Below, piece after piece: positions 44,921-56,236 of a stretch of 64,000 bases of DNA. A program made the translations under genes and the position numbers. The stretch's first letter is position 1. Every line of letters begins with the position of its first letter. The stretch spans positions 1 to 64,000 of the forward strand of contig KN880440.1 of NCBI GenBank assembly GCA_000934385.1. Reading direction: 5' to 3'. Source of the DNA: Cylindrobasidium torrendii FP15055 ss-10. Its lineage: Eukaryota; Basidiomycota; Agaricomycetes; Agaricales; Physalacriaceae. Under the pieces are notes generated by a model, which worked only from the letters and a program-made list of their open reading frames with translations, was not told the origin of the DNA and ran no database searches.

Positions 44921-46371
44921 CTATGTAATATCGAATTCGGTGACGATCTTGTAGTCGGCGGCTCGAGGTGCTGTTGGACTCTTATACATTTTGGGCTTCC
45001 TTCTCATCATGTTAGTATGTATATACACGGAACCTGTCTGAGTACTTACTTTTCGCCTGCAGCTGCCGAAGGGAAAGAGCCAAATAAGTCAGGATGTTTC
45101 GGCAATGGTGATTCCCTGAGGTGGAATTTAGCAAGAGTGGTATTTTTCGAAGGTATAACGCACTTGAAGTAAGGATGTTCCATCGCCTCTGCAGCAGATA
45201 TTCGAGCAGCGGGGTCGTACGTGAGAAGAGATATCATTAGGTCAAGACCGTTTGCGGATAGATGCGGAAACTGCTGGCGAAACAGAGCGGGCTGAGGCGA
45301 TGGTAGGTTCATGCTCTTGGCAAGAGGAAGGTCGGAATAGCCAGGCCAGGAAGCATGCGTAGGAGGGCCCAGGAGTTTGAAAATCATAGATATAAGTTCG
45401 ATTTCGTTCTTTGCTTGGAAAAGTGGTTCCTTTGTGAGGAGTTCGGCGAAAATGCAGCCAACGGACCAGAGATCGACTGCAGTCGAATATTTGGTCGCGC
45501 CTAGAAGTAGTTCTGGTGCCCTGCAACAAGTATTGCATGCAGTACCTAAGCGCTCAGAGCAGGCACGTACCGATACCACAGTGTAACGACAAGTTGGGTA
45601 AGACCGCCAACGCCTACGGGATCACCATATCTTCGTGCCAGCCCGAAATCTGCGACTTTGATAGTGCCTCGGTTGTTCATTAACAGATTGCTCGTCTTGA
45701 GGTCCCTGTGAAGGATCCAGTTCTCGTGGCAATGGTCCACCGCAGAAAGAAGCTGGAGTAAAAGGGTCTTGATTTCCGATTGTAGGAAGGGGGCCGGCAT
45801 TGTTTGGAGAAGTGTCTTCAGGTCATGCTCAATGAAGTCCATGACAACAAAGACTCTATGATGCATCAGTCATGCAAGAGGAAGAATCATGAACCGCGTA
45901 CTGGGTTAGAGTGTCACCTACAACCACCTCACGGATATTGACTACATTCTCGTGTCGGCAAGTCATAAGGGCGTTAATTTCGCGCAGAGCTGTAATAGGG
46001 AATCCATTCTTTTCCTCCTCCAGTTTAAGTTTCTTCAGTGCGACAATCTCGCCCGTATCCTTGTCGCGCGCGCGGTACACAACGCCGTACGAGCCCTCTT
46101 CGATCTGGTTCAAACGCTCGTACGAGTATACTGAGCGTGAAGAGAGGATAGGTGGATGATGATTGCGTTGCGGGACGAATTTGCTGCGTGCTCGAGGTGG
46201 GGCACTTCCATGTTGCCCAGGATTTGAATTGGACGATGATGTTGGCGGTGGTTGTGTCACCTTTTGCTTGACGCGTCGGACTGGGGATGCTGGTCGTGTC
46301 TCCTCCTCGGCGTCTCCTTCCCATTTGGACCGCTTTCTAGAGGGTGTCGATGGTCCCGCAACAGAGCTCAT
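44921..46371 (-). CDS. CDK11-like cyclin-dependent kinase (PITSLRE family)
   Basis: Start [16 protein letters not shown], then a basic, Pro/Ser-rich N-terminus. The kinase domain has [15 protein letters not shown] (Gly loop), VALKKLKLE (catalytic Lys), [14 protein letters not shown] (C-helix), [30 protein letters not shown] (catalytic loop), [39 protein letters not shown]. The EHDLK and TSNLL details fit CDK11 (also CDK10) rather than CDK9, although the helix reads PITALRE. CDK11 pairs with cyclin L and acts in transcription and pre-mRNA splicing in the nucleus. The frame at GEK reaches a stop at 45046, but GTAAGT there is a perfect donor, a CTAAC branch site follows, and the frame reopens as [18 protein letters not shown] to a stop at 44921. 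This matches CDK11 tails, so the last exon is included. Confidence 0.88.
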
Positions 46372-46459
46372 GAATGCCGGATGTGGACCGTGACGGCAAA
46401 TGCCGGAGGCATTAAGATCAAGATTTATTTTTCAGACCTTGATCTCCCACTTTCGCGAC

Positions 46460-48111
46460 ATGGCGCCGTCCGTTTCCAAAGAGCACGTCGCCGCCGCGCA
46501 AACCAAGGGCGACTTTGCTATCAAGCCGGAAAACACTCCGCAACTCGATACCTCCCAATGGCCGCTTTTGCTCAAAAACTACGACAAGCTGCTCGTTCGC
46601 TCTGGACACTTCACACCAATACCCGCTGGCTGTGTGCCCCTCAAAAGAGATATCCAGACATATATCAAGTATGTTCGACTGTTTATCATGCTTGAGTCTC
46701 CCTAACCTCCTCTATAGATCTGGTGTTATCAACTTGGACAAGCCATCCAACCCTTCATCCCATGAAGTTGTCGCCTGGCTCCGACGCATCCTTCGGTCGG
46801 AAAAGACAGGTCACAGTGGTACTCTTGACCCCAAGGTCACCGGTTGCTTGATTGTCTGCATTGACCGTGCGACCCGACTTGTTAAATCACAACAAGGCGC
46901 TGGTATGGACCGTATTGTTTGACATGGCCATCAAAACTAACTATTGTCAGGCAAGGAATACGTCGCTGTTCTCCGTCTCCATGCTCCATTACCTGATCCT
47001 ACTGCCCTTCCCCGCTCATTACAAACTCTGTCCGGAGCTCTCTTCCAACGCCCGCCGTTGATCTCCGCCGTCAAGCGACAACTCCGGATACGCACAATTT
47101 ACGAGTCGAAGCTCCTGGAGTTCGATGAGAAGCGCAACCTTGCCGTTTTCTGGGTTTCTTGCGAGGCTGGCACCTACATTCGTACTCTATGCGTCCATCT
47201 CGGTCTCATTTTGGGCGCTGGTGGACACATGCAAGAACTTCGTCGCGTTCGTAGTGGTGCTCTATCTGAGAACGACGATATGGTTACCATGCACGATGTT
47301 CTGGACGCACAATGGATGTACGACAACACAAGGGATGGTAAGTGTCCATACATTCCGATTGCCTGTAGCATTAAATCATCTTCCAGAGTCGTACCTCCGC
47401 CGCGTCATTCGCCCTCTCGAATGCCTGATGGTTGGCTACAAACGCATCGTTGTCAAAGACAGCGCTGTCAACGCCGTTTGCTATGGCGCTAAGCTCATGA
47501 TACCTGGTTTACTTCGCTACGAAGCCGACATTTCCCTCAATGAAGAGGTTGTTCTGATGACCACGAAGGGTGAAGCCATTGCTCTCGGAATCGCACAGAT
47601 GTCTACTGTCGAGCTTGCCACTTGTGATCACGGTGTTGTTGCCAAAGTGAAGCGCTGCATCATGGAGCGCGACACTTACCCTCGGAGGTGGGGACTTGGT
47701 CCAACGGCACAGAAGAAGAAAAAAATGGTTAAGGACGGCACTCTTGGCAAGCATGGGGAGAAGCTCGACGGAGTTACTCCTGCTGAATGGTCGCGCGATT
47801 ACATCGACTACAACCGTGAAGAGGCTCCGGCAGTTGTCACCACCACAAAGATCGAGGAGGTGAAGTCCGTAGAGGAGGTCACCGAGTCCGAGCCCAAGGA
47901 GAAAAAGCGCAAGCGCAAATCCGAGGTTGCTGATGTGACAATGGGCGAACCAGAGGGGGACGACGACGCTGAGCGGGCAGAGAAGAAGAAGCGCAAGGCA
48001 GAAAAGAAGGCAGCCAAAGAGGCCGTCGGTGACGAGGACGAGGAGGCGAAGCGCGAACGAAAGCGCCTGAAGAAGGAGAAAAAGGCAGCAAAGGCGGAAG
48101 CCGACTCATAA
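46460..48111 (+). CDS. CBF5: Cbf5/dyskerin, H/ACA snoRNP pseudouridine synthase
   Basis: Four exons (46460-46668, 46718-46902, 46951-47337, 47387-48111) give 501 residues. The dyskerin-like N-terminus ([20 protein letters not shown]) is followed by the TruB domain with [19 protein letters not shown] and the catalytic Asp in [12 protein letters not shown], then [19 protein letters not shown] and [13 protein letters not shown]. The PUA domain follows ([31 protein letters not shown]). The tail is Lys/Glu-rich ([12 protein letters not shown]), as in yeast Cbf5. It is the catalytic subunit of H/ACA snoRNPs in the nucleolus, modifies rRNA and snRNA, and is needed for rRNA processing. It shares an 88-bp intergenic region with the divergent CDK11 gene. 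Confidence 0.96.
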
Positions 48112-48507
48112 TCATCAACCTTTCATCTGGTGGCATGAAACTTTACTTTGAACGATTTGTTGTTGTGTAATGTGCTGTACTTTATCTATCTTTTTTGCCC
48201 GGACAGACCGCCCAATTTTCGAGTAGCATAGTTGACATTCACCGCATTGGAAATCGAACGCTACTACCTCGGTCATGTAGCGCACCTAGCGAGACTCGCA
48301 CATCAGTCGTAAGAAGGTCTACCCGGTATCCATACAAGGTTCCCTCCCCAGCCAGCGACATCAACGGAAAATTGCTGTTATGTGAGTATTTTGTGCTATT
48401 AGTGGACGGTGGTCAAGGACTAAGAAATACAAAGTGATGGACGCTACAGTGAATTAACGTACAAGTACGCAGCTACATCTACAATGGGAACCTGCTCCCT
48501 CGATCTT
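48112..48507. other. intergenic between convergent genes
   Basis: 3' flanks of CBF5 and the membrane-protein gene. No gene-like frame was recognised. Confidence 0.5.
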
Positions 48508-49844
48508 TCATACCTGGTCATAAACAGCGGGACGAGACCCTCCACGAACATTTGTAGACCCCAGCCTGTATGGACCCCGCACTGCAGGGGGAGGGGCCTG
48601 GACATTATTACCATTACCAAGAGACAGCCAGCTATAGGTTCTGCGTGCTGGTGGTAGCCGCCCCGCTGCAGCAAGAGGACCCGGCACAGAAGATGGCCGC
48701 GGCTGCACCATGTGCGGGACAACTGCTTCTACGTCCTGCATCTCACGACGCCTGCGCCGACGGTGGTAAAAGATGAGAAGCCCGACCAGCAGGGATATGA
48801 CTCCTAAGCCTGTGAGCGATGCGATTGCTGCTATGGTTGAAGAGCGGAGTCCAGTGACAGCGCCGGAAGGCTCGCCTGAGGAGTTCGGGCTGGGAGGTGG
48901 AGTAGAGGAAGGAGATAACGGAGCTGAAGCAGAACTTATGGAAGTGGAAGTCGGAGGGGCTAGATGGGGGTTGAGGTCAGTGCTCTCAGTAGAGTGGACT
49001 GAGGAATGGTACCTGAGCTCAGGGTGGCAGTAATGGTTGAGGAGCTCTCCGAACTGGGAGCAGCACCTGTTATTGTCAAAGTGGTAGTCACGGTCGATAA
49101 GATCGACTCGGAAATTGCGGTGACCACTGGAGTCGACGAGTCTAGGGCTATCATATGGCGGCAATCAGGGTAGTTCATGGCAAGAGCATTTGGCTCACTT
49201 CTAGTACTGCTGCTATCATGAGTGGTTCCTACAAATTTTTGTGTGAAAAGAAAGATGCCACAAACAAAAATTGAAGCGCACGATTGTCCAACCATGTGAC
49301 CGACAACGAGACGAATGCCACTCGACTATGATCTACCAGATGGACGTTGAAAAGCGAGAAGAGATGCTGCACAGTAGGGTCTAGATCCGTCTCAAAGAGG
49401 GTCACCTACATCCATGCTAGTTAGGGTAAGAACAAGGACAATCAATTGTAACGGACCGGTTGCACTGTGGAATCATTCTGGTGATGTGCCCCACGAATGT
49501 CGACGACTGTAGCATTTGTTGTGTCTTGGCAGTCGATGCAAAATGCGTACGTCCCCTCCTCTGCTAGCTTGACGCTAGCGTAAGCCACACGAGAGGTATT
49601 TGCTAAATCCAGTTGCCCATTGTGTTCCCACGGGTGAACAAAAGGACGCACCTGGTAGAGGGACAGAAAGTACGCTCCCGAGTTCATCTGTAAAGACATA
49701 ACGCTGTCCAGCAGCGGTGTATGCGTCCTGCCACCCCGCGGAAAAGAATATTTCGCTAGAAGGAAGGAACGAGGCCGCACCATGGGCGGCAAGAACGAGG
49801 TACGAGAGTGCAAAAAGGGTGAAAGTACGCGTAAAGAGGCGCAT
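48508..49844 (-). CDS. single-pass membrane protein with Ser/Thr-rich ectodomain
   Basis: Signal peptide at the start (LFTRTFTLFALSYLVLAAHG). The ectodomain has a folded-looking part (SSEIFFSAGWQDAYTAAGQR, VRPFVHPWEHNGQLDLANTS, LAEEGTYAFCIDCQDTTNAT) and then a long Ser/Thr/Pro-rich stalk (TLSSGTIPQST, SSASAPLSPSSTPPPSP). One transmembrane helix follows (IASLTGLGVISLLVGLLIFY) and is capped by HRRRRRRE, so the C-terminal tail is cytosolic. The tail is Pro-rich and basic. This layout is common among fungal cell-surface proteins of unknown function. Four or more exons are needed; borders around 49300-49450 are approximate. A donor-like GTATGA overlaps the stop at 48508, so a further short exon cannot be ruled out. 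Confidence 0.7.
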
Positions 49845-50217
49845 GGGATTGAAATGAAGTGTCCCTCAGCGGAATTTCCGCATCCCCGGGCGAGGTGGTC
49901 GTGGTGGTACAATGGAAAGAGCTTGAGCCGTTACGCGCCTGTCACCAAGCTGTGACATCACATTCTGATCGCGGCAACATTAATTTGAAATTTCGGCCTC
50001 AGCTAACCACGTGCTGGCGACTCGAGGCTCGCAAGTTTCATATTCTTTCGCTTTACTAATTCTCCAATTTTGCAAAGTCCCCATCACATCCTGCCCACAG
50101 CGCAAACGCATATATCTCGACTTCTTGATGCGCTAAGCGCAAATCATTCGTGGCCACTCTCGCAGCCACCCGCGTCATTCCTTCCAACGGCTCAGAGACC
50201 CAGCCAGCCCCGGACCC
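49845..50217. other. intergenic, divergent promoter region
   Basis: Between the starts of the membrane-protein gene and IES1. No gene-like frame or recognised element. Confidence 0.5.
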
Positions 50218-52136
50218 ATGGACGTGCAGACTGACGCGGCGGGCAGCACCAGGCGTCAAAGCCCATTTCCGAGGAAACCTTTGGCCATCAAGAAGAACGA
50301 CGGCGAGATTTTGACACGGTCCGACATCCAGTACGACTTCCTCAGCAAGGTCTTTGCCGACACCGCGCCTGCCTTCACGGATCCGCGCTTGACTCTAGAT
50401 GGCGCACCGCCGGGTACCAAAGTGTCTTTCCGCGACCTCTATGTCAATGCTCTCCTGCACTCTCCCAAGATCACAAAGGGACTGAGGGATGCCCTCGTCC
50501 AGAGCCCAGTGTTTGCGACCGACTTTGCCATGCTCGCCCTCCTGACCAACGTCGGTCGGGTCCACTCTACGATGAGTTGTGAGTCAACCCTTCTCATATT
50601 TCCTTACAGGCCACTCATTCGGTGACAGTCTTTGCCGAGAAGAAAACCACCGTTCGGACCTACCATCCAATCCCGGCGTTCGAGCGCGTCGACGGCAATC
50701 TCCAGGACGCTCCCAGGATAAAGGCCCTCCTGAAATCTTCCCTTTTACCAGAAGAAGACCCTCGTTCCCTTCCTTCCTCCCCTGCCGAGATAAAGGCTCT
50801 CGCAGTACGTTTGCTTTGTGTCTTGCCGCCCCCGCAGGCGCTCACCATTGATCAGATGTCTGGTAAGAGCCCGCCGACAAACATCGCCAACATCATTTTC
50901 ACCCTCGCAAGCCACTCGCCTGTACGCGCAATCGCCCTTGTCTCAAATTGACATTGACCTTGAACAGGCCCTTGGAGAAGAATTTCTCGGCGAATACGAA
51001 TTCATTGACCTCTTTCTTCCTCTCGATATATCCAGCTCCTCGCGGGCGCGCATCTTTCTTTGGCTGTGTTATCATTATTACGAATTCTCATCTCCAAATC
51101 CTGAAGGGGCCGTCGACTCCCCGTCAAAGCGCGCTAACCCGTTTTCTGACCCGCTGAGACCCGGGACTGTGCCGGCGTTCGCTATTCTTACCCGAGCAGA
51201 GGCAGAAATGGAGAATGTCGACACACCCGAGGAAATCGCTCGTGGTCAGGCGTCCATCGACAAGCGAAGTGAGGTCGTCAGCAAGATCAATCGCTTTCTG
51301 ACCGTGCAACCTGAAGACGGCAATATGCCACCGAAGAAGGCAAGGACTCCTGCAAGACCAAACCTCACTCCCCAAGAGAAGAAGGAGAGGAAGGCGCTTT
51401 GGGACAAACAATACCGGGAACGCGTGAAAGAGAAGGCGATGCAAGAGAAGATGCGAGCCGGGCAAGCCTCTGGCCAGGATCAAGCACAAGTCACGGTCGA
51501 GCCAATCAAACCCGCGAAGCCCAAGCGCAAAGCACCGACCAAGAAAAAGGACGCTGCCACCGCTTCAGCTTCACCTGCGGTAGCCTCTTCATCCCGGACA
51601 CTGCCTATCTCCATGAATTTCGCCCCGGAATGTACGTGCCACTCAGTCGACACTCTTTTGAGCATCCTCTGACTTTCGACCGTGTCCATTCAGACACGTC
51701 ATCGCAGTTTGCTGTTCTCGACTTTCAAGCGTCTTCGCCTCCCAACACCGTACCGGGTGTTGACGACAATCCATATCCTGATGTCGAGGCTGACCCAACT
51801 GTATCTTCGCGTGCTCAACGGCGATACACGCCTTACCGGAAGCCCGCTCTCGAGCTCGCTCGACCACGCAGGCGCCACTCCGGTCATGTGCCGAGACCGA
51901 CGAGCCCACCAAGAACGATGATCGAGCGTGAGTGTTGTCTTCAGTAATGGTAAACAAAATGCATCCTGACGGACTATGCCAGATGCCTGGCATATTGTCA
52001 ATAATGTAGACCCATTGTCAGAATCCGACGAGGAGTCTGATGTACATGTCCGAAATGATTACGGTACGCATCCGGTCTGTCTGGGTTTGTATACCTTGCT
52101 CACACAGATCTGGCGCAGCTCACCGCCTCGGAGTGA
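50218..52136 (+). CDS. IES1: INO80 chromatin-remodelling complex subunit Ies1
   Basis: Exons 50218-50578, 50629-50804, 50838-50921, 50968-51631, 51694-51927, 51983-52063 and 52108-52136 give 542 residues. Recognisable Ies1 blocks are KKNDGEILTRSDIQYDFLSK, FRDLYVNALLHSPKITKGLR, FATDFAMLALLTNVGR, TTVRTYHPIPAF, QDAPRIKALLKSSLLP, KSPPTNIANIIFTLA and YEFIDLFLPLDIS, then RARIFLWLCYHYYEF. A Lys-rich region follows (EKKERKALWDKQYRERVKEK) and an acidic C-terminus. Ies1 is a fungal subunit of the nuclear INO80 remodeller. The 33-nt segment at 50805-50837 has GT...AG ends but also reads through in frame, so the protein could be 553 residues. The DLFLP and LWLCYHYYE pair is the strongest family evidence. 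Confidence 0.85.
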
Positions 52137-52882
52137 TTTCGCGCCTGCGGGGTAGGGACCCTACACCTGAACCACCAGCGTCCCACCCTGTCCACTTTCG
52201 TTAGCCATTTCCTGTTTTGATTTCTCGCTGACCGTTCAATTTTCTACACCTATCGTCTTCCACATATCCATGCGCTCCCTCCGTCTTTTCATTACTTATT
52301 TGTTAAAGTTATTGTGAATACTTACCTTTGCCTCCTTCCCTTAGTATCGTACTTTGAACCCCTTGTATACTTACTGCTTCCCGGCGTAAATTGGCCTGTA
52401 CATTAGTTGCCCCCTTACTTGCATATTGACTAACTATCGAAGTTGAAATTGTCGCATCTGGTGTTGTTGTCGAATTCACAAAGCAAATCAACACGGGCTA
52501 TTTGCTAGTATTTGTTACCTTCATCAACTCGGGGTAGCCATCGACGCGTGTTGGTCACACAAAGTAGGTTTCGAAGAATGAAATTGGAACAGTGGACGAA
52601 GAAATGAAAAGAATAAACACGATAAGAAGAGGAGGGGTGGCAATCTACATAATGAGTACAGACAAAAAGATGGCTTTCCAGAAAGGTCACATTCCCCCCC
52701 ACATATGTCTTCCAGCAAATACAAGAGTGCGTGTGCGAACCGTAGGGTGATGATAAGAGATGATAAGGGCATAGTATACGCGCTCGCTGCAGGTTGTGTA
52801 TCCAAGTAAAATAAAGTCTTTTCGCCCCCTAGCCGACGAACGAAACGAATGAAAGGGACGAACGAAACCAAACCCCAATGCT
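52137..52882. other. intergenic between convergent genes
   Basis: About 745 bp of 3' flanks. Several AT-rich and poly-purine stretches, but no supported gene or RNA. Confidence 0.5.
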
Positions 52883-55707
52883 TCACTCGGCAAGCCACTT
52901 CTCGCACTTCTTGACATACTTGTCAAGCAGCTGGGAGAGATCCCGAATGACGAACGTAAGGACGACGGTAGCAAAGAACTCGGAGCATCGCTTCAGCTTC
53001 ATGTCGGCCGCCTGCCGTTGCTCAACTGGAAAGGCGCCATAGGCTGGTGCCACTGGGGTCGCATACATCGCCTGGGTATGTTCGTCCAACAGTTGTGCGT
53101 TCATGAATAGTCTCCGCAGCCCTTGCACATAGGCGGCCGGAGAATCAAGGCTAAGGAAAAATGCGCGTGAGTCTCACATCTATGAGAAAACACACGACAC
53201 TCACTTCTTGCCATTGATGTACTTGTCAAACCGTCGCCCAAGCTTATCACCCCATGTTGTTTTCTTCACCACGAAACCCTCTCCGACGCCCAGCTTCTTT
53301 CCGAAGTTCGCAACGACCCCGTCACAAAGACTTGTGAAGTCCTCGAGCTTCGAGACCCATGCATCCGCCTCTTTCTTTCCGATACTGCCAATCCCAAGCG
53401 CCATCCCGCTGCTCACATTACCCGCCCCGAAGTGCTCCGAGCTGTGTGTTTGCAGATCCTCAAGTGCCGTGCACAAAATGCTCACAACCCGGACCTTCTC
53501 TGCTAGATTACTCAACTTGGCACCACCCTGAGACCACACTTCTTGGGGGACGTGCAACCGTCTGGTGATATACCCGCCTGTTGTCGAGGTCATCGTTGTC
53601 CTCAAAAGGTTCATGAGATGATACGGTTTTCGCAGAGGATCTGTTGGTGCGAGCGGTGGTAGAGGAGAAACCGGGGTCACAGGGAGTGTGCTCGAGACTA
53701 CCGGAGGCATGCCATTGAGGGGTGGAGATTGTATTTCGGTTTGAATACTGAGTTGTTGTTGGAAGGGAGGGGCACCTTTGGAGGATGTAACGGACGCTTT
53801 GCGCTGGCTGATGACTCCGTTCGCCAGATTCGTCGGAAGAGGTGGGAGTTCTTGTGTTGGCGATGTACGCCCACTTGTTACAGAAGGTCGTCGGCCAGGT
53901 TGAGAAGATGATCGTGAGCGCCCACCAGCACCGCTCAGCGAACCGCCAGAGCTCGGGAGCGATGACGCTATGGACCGCGGATACGACGAGGCGACGGACG
54001 CCACTGATTCGACCGGGGAAGATGATCTCGGAGTGGGTGGCGCGGAAGATTTGAGCCGCCGCTGGGATATCGTACTTTGTGCAATATTCGTGTTAATGAG
54101 CACGGTGTCTGGACGTTGAGTAGGAGCAGAAGCGGGTTGCTGAGCTACTTGAGAGGCCCCGCGCGGTCGAGGCGCATTAGCAGGAGGCGGCACCCTTGGT
54201 GATGAGGGTTTGAGAATGGACGTCGTCCGAGGGGTGGCCGACGAGCCATTCGACGTGGGTATCGCCGGTAAAGGCGGCGACTCCTCGTCACGGATGTACC
54301 GTTCCGTCTCTTCTTGTAATGCAGCAAGCTTGCTCCCTGACCCTGTCCGGCGGTGACCGACGGAATCGCCGCGTGGTCGCGTTGCAATCACTTCCAAATG
54401 TTGGCGGGCAATTTCTTCCGGCGCTGCGGGTGGAGACGTCGCAGGAGGGGGCATCGCTGGGGGAAGACTTGCCGACCCAGCTCTGGACCGACGGACTTGC
54501 ATCGAGGCCCTACTTGAAGTAGGTTGAGCAGGAGGAAGCGCAGCCGGCGGTGATTTGCTCGCGAGGGGAGTTGACGGTTCGTTGGCGCTCGAGTACGGAT
54601 GTGCAGAACTTGAATGATGGTTCGGGTTGATGGGGCTTGGTATGAGGTCCATAAACATGGCCGCGCCGATGGCCTCCATCCCTCCGTTCTGAGTTTCGAA
54701 TGCGAAATCCTCCTGCAAGTCCTCGTCGTCGTCCTGGGTATGTTTGGTATATTGCTGGTCTGAAGGATCTGGAGGCTCAGAGGAGGCAGACACCGAACTG
54801 CTTGGCGAGTGTGATGCGCTGGAAAGACCATTTGGATAAACCGAGGCGGCGGTGTAGGGCATCGGTGGAATACTGTACACAATGCTGAGTATGTTCATAC
54901 GGTCTGCATAGGTGTCATGCTGCAGCACTTTAGCAAGTGCGACAGGCTGGTCAATGGAACACGCACTATCCGCTGTAATCTTCGAATTTCTTCTTCCTGC
55001 GCAACACTGCTTCGCCTGCGCCCATTCCGCCGGCGAGGTTCAGTAGTATCCTCTCCACGGCGTACACGATCCATCACTTCATTCAGCAGCGCAACACTTT
55101 GTCCATATGCCTGCACCGCCGCATGTGGGTCATCATTGCTTGAGTCCAACTGTACGGCCTCCCGCGCCAGCTCCAGTGCACGCGTAAGAGCCCGCCGCGA
55201 TGATGGCTGCCGATTGTCCGTAGACGGCGGAGCGAGCAAATTCGAGCTGCTGCCGTCAGCATCGTTTGTCCGGGGTGCGAGAATCGACGGAGGGGGTGGG
55301 TCAGAAAGATCGTCCACTGAAGAGCCGGTTGGAATTGTTGGCGACTGCGACGAACTTGCATATGCTGGGAACGCTGCCACGGCTGCAAGAGAAGGAGAGG
55401 CCATTTGTCTTGTGAACGCCCCCGCACGGCCTGAGTTCCCGTTGAGGTATGCTGACGGTAGCGGAGGAGAGTCCAGCATAAATTGTTCCTCGTCGTGAGA
55501 GTACTTGTGGTGACCGTTTAAGTTTGGAGGAACGTTGGGAATAGGAAGATTTGGTGGCGGGAGCGATGGCCGAACGTGGGCGGCAGAAGACCGGCGCCGT
55601 TGTGATATCGGGGACGTTGATAAAGCAGACGCTGTGGACGACGGGCCAGACGCATATTGCCAATCCTGACCCTCATTTTCAGGATATCCGCGGTCTCGTT
55701 CTTCCAT
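52883..55707 (-). CDS. MIT-domain protein
   Basis: Three exons (54967-55707, 53205-54919, 52883-53150) give 907 residues. After a disordered Ser/Pro-rich start there is a MIT-type three-helix domain at about residues 180-275 (RRALTRALELAREAVQLDS, DPHAAVQAYGQSVALLNEVM, EIRRLQRIHDTYADRMNIL), with the acidic linker typical of these domains replaced by an Arg-rich one. A long Pro/Ser region follows and then a conserved-looking helical C-terminus (YHLMNLLRTTMTSTTGGYIT, HVPQEVWSQGGAKLSNLAEK, CSEFFATVVLTFVIRDLSQL). MIT domains bind ESCRT-III tails or microtubule-related partners, so an endosomal role is the likely one. An in-frame ATG at 55746 would add 13 residues. Confidence 0.72.
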
Positions 55708-55746
55708 GGGCGTTGACCGTATTGGGTGGTGGTGAATGTCCAGCAC

Positions 55747-56236
55747 GGTGGAAGATGGTGTATATCCAAAGGGCGTCGGATTACGCCGTGGCAGAGATAG
55801 TACGGCGTCCAGGATTGCGCGGCGGGCGTTCCTACAGTGACCTCCTCTTTGCTTCTCTTTCTACAAAGCCCCAGAAACTGATGCAATTTTGGATCAAGAG
55901 GATGTAGACCAGTGGAGCATAAGTCGTGTTCTCTATGCCGTCAAAGCCAAATACTCAATCCGTCCAAGGTGGGAGCTCGAGGCGAAGATCCTTTGTTGCC
56001 GAGGGGGGAGTGTTTGCCGGAGTTTCGGCTTGGCGCCACACAAACAGAACAATTGAAATGCATCACCTGCCCAAACTAAAGGATACACTGGAGAGTATAT
56101 ACAGCGAACACAAAAAAAGCTTCTCAAATTCACAATCAAGTACGAATAAAGGACTACGCCAAGGTATAAGTAAAAGTCAACACTGCTACTGGTTTCCAAC
56201 CATCCAAAGGTGAACAAGCAATAAACGGGATATATT
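55747..56236. other. intergenic
   Basis: Between the septin 3' end and the MIT-domain gene start, both on the minus strand. Frames present are short and lack family resemblance. Confidence 0.45.
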
